A stretch of DNA of 64,000 nucleotides. It comes from Egibacteraceae bacterium (GTDB taxonomy: Bacteria > Actinomycetota > Nitriliruptoria > Euzebyales > Egibacteraceae). How positions within the stretch are numbered: position 1 is the stretch's first letter; every line of letters starts with the position of its first letter. The DNA lies in assembly GCA_030447925.1 (NCBI GenBank), contig JAUJNX010000005.1, forward strand, positions 124,001 to 188,000, written 5' to 3'. Positions 57,820 to 64,000 of this stretch are shown piece after piece. The translations under genes and the position numbers were made by a program. The notes under the pieces are model-generated. The model searched no databases, was not told the origin of the DNA, and worked only from the letters and a program-made list of their open reading frames with translations.

Positions 57820-60268
57820 CTGACCGCGACCGCTCTGCCCACCCCCCTCACCGAGGCGCTGGAACGCGCGCGCGTCCGGGGCCTGCGCGTGGCGCTGCTC
57901 TCGGTCGACCTGGAGGACGTCGCGAGCGTCGGGGAGAGCCGCGGGCGCCGGACCGGCGAGCAGCTGCTGTTCCAGCTCGCCGACCGGCTCTCCGACGTCG
58001 AGCAGGTGGGCGAGCTGATCGTCCGGCCCGGCGGCGAGGAGCTGATGCTGCTCCTCGCCGACATCGATGCCGACCCCCGCGGCCCGGCATCGCGGGCCGC
58101 GGACAGCGTGGCCCAGCGGCTGCGCGAGCCGTTCGTGGTGGAGGACACCCAGGTCCGCATCCACCCCAACATCGGCATCAGCGTCTACCCCGACGACGCG
58201 CGCGACGCGGCGTCGCTGCTGGAGCACGCCGACGCCGCCATGTTCCAGGCGCGCCGGGCCGGTGGGCGCCACTTCGCCTTCTACAGCGCGGCGCCCGACC
58301 CCGACGCGGAGCGGTCGCCCAAGCCCTCCACCGGTCCGGTGTTCTCCCCGCCGCCGCAGCGGCCCAGCCCGATCCTCCCGCCGCGGGTGCCGGGCGACCC
58401 CGCGGTGGTGCAGCCGGAGGACCTGGCGGAGGTCACCCCCTTCCTGCGCGTCCTGGTCCGCGCGATCCTGCGGTCCGGGGCGGTGCAGTCCACCTACCAG
58501 CCGTTGGTCGACCTGGACAGCGGCGACGTCGTCGGCTACGAGGCGCTGGCACGCGGACCGGGCGGGTCGTCGCTGCGGCGGCGCGACCTGATGTTCCTGG
58601 CCGCCGAGGCCGAGGGCCGCCTGGCGGAGCTGGACTGGCTCTGCGGCCAGGCCGCGCTGGCGGATGCGCTGCAGGCGGGGATGGCCCGCCCGCTCACCCT
58701 CAGCTTCAACATGGAGCCGGCGACGCTGCTGACCCCGGTCCCCGAGCCCATGCGCGCGGTGTGGGAGCGCGGCCTGCAGGAGCTCGACGTCGTGGTCGAG
58801 ATCCCCGAGCGCGCGTTCCTGGCCCAGCCCGCCGAGCTGCTGCGCATCGTCGACGGGGTCCGCGAGCGCGGCTGGGGCATCGCCCTGGACGACGTCGGCG
58901 CCGACCCGCGGTCGCTGGCGCTCGTGCCGCTGATCCGCCCGGACCTCGTCAAGCTGGACCTGCGCCTGCTCGACCGCCAGCCCCCCGACGTCGTGGCGGC
59001 GGTCGTCCACGCCGTCAACGCCCAGCAGGGGCAGTCGGGCACGGTCGTCCTGGTCGAGGGCATCGAGCGCGAGGACCAGGTGCTGCGGGCGCGGTCGATG
59101 GGCGCGACCCTCGGCCAGGGGTGGCTGTTCGGGCGGCCCGGCCCGCTGCCGTGGCGCCTGCCCCAGCGCCGCGGGACCGTCGAGATCGGCCGCACCCCGC
59201 GCGTGCGCGTCGACGGCCGCACGCCCTACGAGGTCGTCACCCGGGCCCAGGGGGTGCGGCGGGCGGACAAGGGGGTGCTGCTGAAGACCTCGCTGCACCT
59301 CGAGCGCCAGGCCGAGACGCTCGGCTACGGCGCGGTCCTGCTGGCGGCCTTCCAGACCCGCGAGCGGTTCACCCCCGGCACCGAGCTGCGCTACGCCGGC
59401 TACGCGGAGCGGGTCGCGTTCGTGGCCGCGTTCGGCATCGACATGGAGCCCGAGCCCGTGCCCGGGATCCGGGGCGGCCAACTGGACCCCGGCGACCCGC
59501 TGGTCGGGGAGTGGGACGTGCTGGTCCTGGGACCCCACTTCGCCGCCGCGCTCGTGGCCATCGATCTCGGCGACGACGGCCCCGACCACCAGCGCCGGTT
59601 CGACTCCGAGGACCGCCGATCATGCTGCTGGGCGGCGACGAGGAGGACGAGGTCGCGCCCACGCCGGTGGCGGCGCCCCCGGCGCCCGCCGCGCCCGCGC
59701 CGGTCCCCGCGGCCCCCGTGCCCGGGCCCGCGCCGGTCCCGGACCGGCCGCCCGTGCCGGTCGCGGCACCCGCGGCGCCCTCGCCATCGTGCCCGCGCCG
59801 CCCCCCCGCGCCCCCCGCCCGCCGTCCGGGATCCCCTCGCGCCGCCCGGCGGGGCCGCGCCGCCCGGCGACCGCCCGCCGCCCGGCCGCCCCCGGGGACG
59901 AGCCGCTGCCCGGGCAGGTCATCGACCTGCGCGACGCGCGCTCCATCGCGCCGCCACCGCCGTCGCCCGCTCCGCGGGTGCCGCGGTCGCTGGCGACCCC
60001 GCCGACCCGGCCCGCCGGCGCCGCGCCACGCGCGCCGGGCCCGGTCCCACCGCGTGGACCCGCAGCCGCCGAGGACGTCCCCGCGGCCCCCGGCCCCGCC
60101 CTGGACACGGGTCCCCTCCCGTCGCGGCCGGCCGGCGACCAGGTCGCGGGCGACCAGGCCGCGCCGCCGCCCCCCTCGGCGGAGGAGTCCAACCGCGACA
60201 CCCCGACCCCCGACCCCGGGTCGCCGCGGCGGGGCCTGCGCCGGGGGCCGTGGGGTCGCCCCCGCTGA
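57820..60268 (+). CDS. GGDEF-EAL-DICT signalling protein (frameshifted C-terminus)
   Basis: Start probably CTG 57820 (AGGTGA upstream; an in-frame TGA precedes it); GTG 57889 would cut the GGDEF fold. Degenerate GGDEF domain (RPGGEELMLLL), a Pro-rich linker, an EAL domain (VGYEALARGP, LSFNMEPATLL, VVEIPERAFL, ALDDVGADPRSLAL, VLVEGIEREDQV, GQGWLFGRP) and a DICT domain (LHLERQAETLGYGAVLLAAF, GGQLDPGDPLVGEWDVLVLG). Two missing bases (59614-59618 and 59778-59780) move the Pro/Ala-rich tail through three frames; restored, it ends RRGPWGRPR at 60268. Cytoplasmic; likely a light- or ligand-sensing c-di-GMP phosphodiesterase. Confidence 0.82.
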
Positions 60269-60278
60269 CGGGGGCGGG

Positions 60279-61613
60279 TCAGGCGGCGTCGTAGAGCGCC
60301 GCGGCCTCGGTCAGCGACCGGCCGTCGCGGGCGACGATGTGGACCCGGTCGACGGCGCGGTGCGGGCCGGCGGCCAGCGCGGCGGTGACCTCGCGGCGCA
60401 GGGCCTCGCCGTCGACGCCGGTGGCCCAGACCGCCGCGGCCGCCGCAACCGGCGCCCCGCCGCGCAGCGCCAGCGCGTCGACGCTGTCGCGGTCCTCGCC
60501 CGCCGGCCACCACGGGCCGCAGCTCGCGACCTCGGTGGCGGCCAGCCAGTCGCGGACGACGGCCTTGAGCGCCATGCCCTGGCTGGCGGCGAGCTGCTCG
60601 CGCATGGCCGACAGGACCGCGGTGCCGCGGCCCAGCTCGAAGGCCTCGCGGTGCGGCTGGACCAGACCCAGCCAGACGCGCAGGAACGGGTCGCGGACGG
60701 TGTAGCGCACCCGCCGGGTCCGCCGCGGGTCCTCACCGACCGGGGTCAGGCGGTCCACCAGCCCGAGCGCCTCCAGGGTCGCGAGCGCCTCGCTGGTCGT
60801 GGCCGGCGCCAGCCCCGCCCGGTCGCGGACGGCGGTGAAGGTGTCGGCGCCCAGCGCGACCAGCTCCAGCGCCCGCGCGGCCGCCGACCCGGGCGACAGC
60901 TCCTGCAGGACGACGGTGCCCTCGTCGCCCAGCGGCGCGCCGGGCCCGTCCAGCGCGTCGGCCAGGTTGGTGCGCGCGTCCATGCGCGGGTCCCACAGCG
61001 ACAGGTACCGCGGCATCCCGCCCACCGTCACGTAGGCCTCCAGCCACGCCGCCGGGTCGTCCCCGCCGACCAGCAGCCCCGCCTCCCGCCAGCCGAACGG
61101 GGCGAGCCGCAGGTGGGCGTCGGCGCGCCCGAACAGCGGCGCGTCGGCGGCCACCAGGTCCTCCATCAGCCCGACGTGGCTGCCCGCGAGGACCAGCGAG
61201 AGCTGGGAGTCCCCACGGTGGTCCCAGCGGGCCTGCAGCGTGGAGGGCAGCGCGGCGTCGGCCTCGCAGAGGTAGGGGAACTCATCGAGGACCACCAGCA
61301 GCGGCTGGTCGCGGGCGCGGGCGAGCAGGTAGCCGAAGGCGGCGTCCCAGGTCTCCAGGTGCCCGAGGTCGAGCAGGTCCCCGCGCTCGGGCGGCGCCAC
61401 GGTGCGGACGCGGTCCTCCAGCCGGCGCAGCGCCTCGGCCACCGGCGCACGGGTGCCGGGCAGGAACACCGCCCGGCGGTCGGCGGCGAAGCGGTCCAGC
61501 AGCACGGTCTTGCCGACCCGCCGCCGACCGGAGACCACGGCCAGGCCGGGGCGCTCGCCGCACGCGCGCTCGAGGGCGCGGAGCTCACGTTCGCGATTGA
61601 CGAAGTTCGCCAT
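60279..61613 (-). CDS. DUF234-type AAA ATPase (archaeal-ATPase-like)
   Basis: 444 residues, ATG. STAND-like ATPase of the COG1672 type: MANFVNRERELRALERAC, Walker A VVSGRRRVGKTVLLDRF, Walker B LLVVLDEFPYLC, sensor LAGSHVGLMEDL, APFGWREA, YVTVGGMPRYL, a winged helix (~255-300) and a C-terminal DUF234 region. The restriction-like nuclease core normally reads D-x(n)-E-x-K (GECKW); here the segment is AAAVWATG, so it looks catalytically dead. Such genes are common in archaea and some bacteria and behave as solitary, possibly mobile, elements. Substrate unknown. Confidence 0.82.
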   Translation of the reverse strand: MANFVNRERELRALERACGERPGLAVVSGRRRVGKTVLLDRFAADRRAVFLPGTRAPVAEALRRLEDRVRTVAPPERGDLLDLGHLETWDAAFGYLLARARDQPLLVVLDEFPYLCEADAALPSTLQARWDHRGDSQLSLVLAGSHVGLMEDLVAADAPLFGRADAHLRLAPFGWREAGLLVGGDDPAAWLEAYVTVGGMPRYLSLWDPRMDARTNLADALDGPGAPLGDEGTVVLQELSPGSAAARALELVALGADTFTAVRDRAGLAPATTSEALATLEALGLVDRLTPVGEDPRRTRRVRYTVRDPFLRVWLGLVQPHREAFELGRGTAVLSAMREQLAASQGMALKAVVRDWLAATEVASCGPWWPAGEDRDSVDALALRGGAPVAAAAAVWATGVDGEALRREVTAALAAGPHRAVDRVHIVARDGRSLTEAAALYDAA

Positions 61614-61717
61614 CAGCGAAGTTCACCACAGGCGAACGGAGGAGTGTGGGAGGCGGGCCCACGTCGCACCCGCGGGGCCGGAACAACGGCGGTGACGGGG
61701 CGGTTCTCCGCCGGGAG

Positions 61718-64000
61718 ATGCTGACCCGTCACCCCCTCCTGCGCCTGCTCGGGCGCCTCCGACCCATCGCCTGGCAGGCCGCGGGTGCCTACGGCGCGGC
61801 CATCGCCGCGTCCCTGCTGGCCCTGGCCGTCCCGCTCGCGGTCCGGTCGATCATCGACGCCGCCGTCGGCGCGCGCCCCGACGCCCTGGACTGGCTGCCG
61901 GGCGACCTCGACCCCCGCGGGCGGCTCGTGGCCGCTGCGGTGGTGCTGGTCGTGCTGGCCGTCGCCGCGGCGGCGCTGTCGTTCGCGCAGCGCTACGGGA
62001 CCGCATGGGTCGGGCGCACCGTCGCCAGCGACTTCCGCCTCGACCTGTTCGACCAGCTCCTGCGCCTGGACATGGCCTACCACGCGCAGCGCAGCGTCGG
62101 CCGGCTGATGACCCGGGTCACCGACGACACCGAGAAGGTGCGCCAGTTCGCGGCCACCGCGGTGTCGGAGCTGATCTCGATCGCGGTGCTGCTGATCGGC
62201 TCGATGGTCGTGCTGCTGGGCATCGACCCGGTGCTCGGGGCCGTCGCGCTGGCCCCGGTGCCCGTCCTCGGGCTCCTGGCGGTCCTCGGCGCGCGGGCCC
62301 TGACGCCGCGGTTCCAGTCGGTCCAGCAGGCGACCGGCGGCCTGACCGCCCGCCTGCAGGAGTCGCTCGCCCAGATCCGGGTGCTCCAGGCCTTCACCGC
62401 CGAGCGGCGCACCGGGGACGCCTACGCCGTCGAGAACGAGGACCTGTACGGCAGGCGGCTGTCGGTGGCACGGGTGTTCACCTCGGTGTTCCCGCTCATG
62501 ACCGCGCTGCTCGGCGTCACCACCGCGCTCGTGCTGCTGGTCGGCGGCCGCCAGGTCCTCACCGGCGAGCTGTCGATCGGGACGCTGGTCGCCTTCAACT
62601 CCTACATCGCGCTGCTCGGCATGCCGGTGCGGCGCCTGGGGTTCTTCCTCAACATCGCGTCGCGGGCGAAGGTGTCCGCCGAGCGCGTCTACCGCGTCCT
62701 GGACCGCGAGCCGATCCTCACCGAGGCGCCCGGCGCGGCCGACCTCGACGGCGTCCGCGGCGAGGCGGGCTGGCGCGACGTCGGCTTCGCCTACGAGGAG
62801 GGCCGCCCGGTCCTGTCCGGCGCGACGCTGGTCGTGCGGCCCGGCGAGCACGTCGCCGTGGTCGGGTCCAGCGGGTCCGGCAAGACCACCCTGGTCCAGC
62901 TGCTGACCCGGCTGTACGACCCGGACGAGGGGTCGGTCACCCTCGACGGGGCCGACCTGCGCGGGCTGCGCCGCGACACCGTCCGCCGGTCGGTCGGGTT
63001 CGTCGAGCAGGAGGCGTTCCTGTTCAGCGCGACCGTGCACGACAACGTCGCGTTCGCGCGCCCGGACGCGACCCGCGCGCAGGTCGAGTGGGCCGCGGGG
63101 CTCGCCGGCGCCCACGACTTCGTCACCGCGCTGCCCGACGGCTACGACACCCTGGTCGGCGAGCGCGGGGTCACCCTGTCCGGCGGCCAGCGCCAGCGCC
63201 TCGCCCTGGCGCGCGCGCTGCGGGTCGCGCCGCCGGTGCTGGTGCTCGACGACGCGGTGTCGGCGGTCGACGCCCGCACCGAGGCGCGCATCCGCGAGGC
63301 CCTCCGCGCCGCCACCCGCGACGGCGCGCGCGCCCAGACCGTGGTGTCGGTGGCGCAGCGGCTGTCCACGATCCTGTCCGCCGACCGCATCGTCGTCCTG
63401 GACGGGGGGCGCATCGTCGAGCAGGGCACCCACGCGGAGCTCGTCCGCGCCGAGGGCCCGTACGCGGCCATGTTCCAGGACACCCTGGCCCTGACCGGCG
63501 GCGCCGCCACCGACCCGGGCCCCGGCGCGCGCACAGCGGTCGCGCCCGCCGACGCCGCGCCGGCCGCCGTGGACGCGGGCGCCGCCGAGCCGGCCCCCGG
63601 CGCCCTCGCCCCCGCGGACGGGCGCGCCGGCGCCCCGGCACCGGCGGCCCCCGCGCGCCCGCGGACCGGGCGCCGGCTGCTCACGCTGCTGCGCCCGCAC
63701 CTGGGCCGGCTGGCGTGGGCGACGGTGCTCATGCTCGTCACCACGGCGGCGACCCTCGCCCGCCCGCAGCTCATCGCCTGGGCGATCGACGACGGCATCC
63801 GCGGCGGGTCCGCCGCGATCCTGACCTCGGCGGTGGTGGCGCTCGGGGCCGCCGCCCTGGTGGAGACCGCCGCGGGCGGCTGGCAGCGCTACGTCCTCAT
63901 CCAGGTCGGCGTGCGCACCATCACCGACCTGCGCACGCGGATGTTCCGCCACCTGCTGCGCCTGGACCAGTCGTTCCACGACCGCAACCGCCCCGGCGAC
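61718..64000 (+). CDS. Fused heterodimeric-type ABC exporter, 3' end outside window
   Basis: 761 residues visible from ATG 61718. Six-helix transmembrane domain (~1-310), nucleotide-binding domain 1 (~340-590) with Walker [18 protein letters not shown]-loop FVEQEAFLF, signature [15 protein letters not shown], Walker [13 protein letters not shown] (Asp replacing the catalytic Glu) and switch SVAQRLST (Gln replacing His). Then an Ala/Pro linker and a second transmembrane domain starting [20 protein letters not shown]. So NBD1 is the degenerate half of an asymmetric exporter, like TM287, and the second NBD beyond the window should be canonical. Multidrug or lipid export is likely. Confidence 0.9.
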   Translation, partial: MLTRHPLLRLLGRLRPIAWQAAGAYGAAIAASLLALAVPLAVRSIIDAAVGARPDALDWLPGDLDPRGRLVAAAVVLVVLAVAAAALSFAQRYGTAWVGRTVASDFRLDLFDQLLRLDMAYHAQRSVGRLMTRVTDDTEKVRQFAATAVSELISIAVLLIGSMVVLLGIDPVLGAVALAPVPVLGLLAVLGARALTPRFQSVQQATGGLTARLQESLAQIRVLQAFTAERRTGDAYAVENEDLYGRRLSVARVFTSVFPLMTALLGVTTALVLLVGGRQVLTGELSIGTLVAFNSYIALLGMPVRRLGFFLNIASRAKVSAERVYRVLDREPILTEAPGAADLDGVRGEAGWRDVGFAYEEGRPVLSGATLVVRPGEHVAVVGSSGSGKTTLVQLLTRLYDPDEGSVTLDGADLRGLRRDTVRRSVGFVEQEAFLFSATVHDNVAFARPDATRAQVEWAAGLAGAHDFVTALPDGYDTLVGERGVTLSGGQRQRLALARALRVAPPVLVLDDAVSAVDARTEARIREALRAATRDGARAQTVVSVAQRLSTILSADRIVVLDGGRIVEQGTHAELVRAEGPYAAMFQDTLALTGGAATDPGPGARTAVAPADAAPAAVDAGAAEPAPGALAPADGRAGAPAPAAPARPRTGRRLLTLLRPHLGRLAWATVLMLVTTAATLARPQLIAWAIDDGIRGGSAAILTSAVVALGAAALVETAAGGWQRYVLIQVGVRTITDLRTRMFRHLLRLDQSFHDRNRPGD

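Overview
The window is a very GC-rich (roughly 75%) stretch of an actinobacterial chromosome. The signs are GTG/ATG starts, 4-base start/stop overlaps, an mshA mycothiol glycosyltransferase gene, an HbhA-like coiled-coil protein, and TANNNT -10 boxes placed directly in front of start codons. Gene order follows, with insertions, the Mycobacterium tuberculosis Rv0474-Rv0529 neighbourhood as I remember it: XRE regulator-hbhA, mshA-ybjN, proC, galE2-like epimerase, acyltransferase, sugar isomerase, glutaredoxin, hemA-hemC-cobA/hemD-hemB, hemL, tlpA-ccdA-resB-ccsA. The menaquinol:cytochrome c oxidoreductase is b6f-like (split cytochrome b, diheme cytochrome c, an extra ferredoxin), which suggests a deep-branching lineage such as Nitriliruptoria rather than a mycobacterium. 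That placement is inference.

Layout. 1-4110: asparaginase tail, HbhA operon, methyltransferase, mshA-ybjN. 4111-6350: an inserted cassette (YtrA-like GntR regulator and two membrane proteins), preceded by a broken copy of the proline dehydrogenase 5' end. 6395-12372: proline dehydrogenase, GH25/M23 cell-wall hydrolase, proC, a membrane GGDEF/EAL protein, a small Cys-pair protein. 12510-22842: MacAB-like exporter, AcuC-like deacetylase, phosphatase-like protein, two EEP-fold hydrolases, quinone oxidoreductase, DUF222-HNH protein, PspC and DUF2905 membrane proteins. 22852-28491: SAM hydrolase, epimerase, a degenerate IS110 element with a readable bridge RNA sitting in a 29-bp tandem repeat array, acyltransferase, sugar isomerase. 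28575-35033: acyl-CoA ligase, membrane proteins, glutaredoxin, a two-component system, an HEXXH lipoprotein. 35046-41540: rex and heme synthesis. 41537-47194: DUF1850 lipoprotein, aldo/keto reductase, hemL, an exported kinase-like protein with AIVGP repeats. 47238-57739: the bc complex operon framed by two TlpA-like thioredoxins and followed by a CcdA-ResB fusion and CcsA. 57820-64000: GGDEF-EAL-DICT protein, DUF234-type ATPase, and the start of a fused ABC exporter.

How it fits together. Rex (NADH/NAD+ sensing) leads the tetrapyrrole genes, and hemL and hemB lie nearby. Heme then feeds the cytochrome b6, diheme cytochrome c and the system II maturation proteins (CcdA, ResB, CcsA, TlpA), so the right half is a nearly continuous respiratory-complex assembly region.

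Sequence quality. Several essential genes (hemC, cobA-hemD, both tlpA genes, the GGDEF-EAL-DICT gene) are broken by missing bases, nearly all in G/C runs. One gene carries an exact 55-bp tandem duplication, and ccsA a 56-bp direct repeat. Most of these look like sequencing or assembly errors rather than decay.
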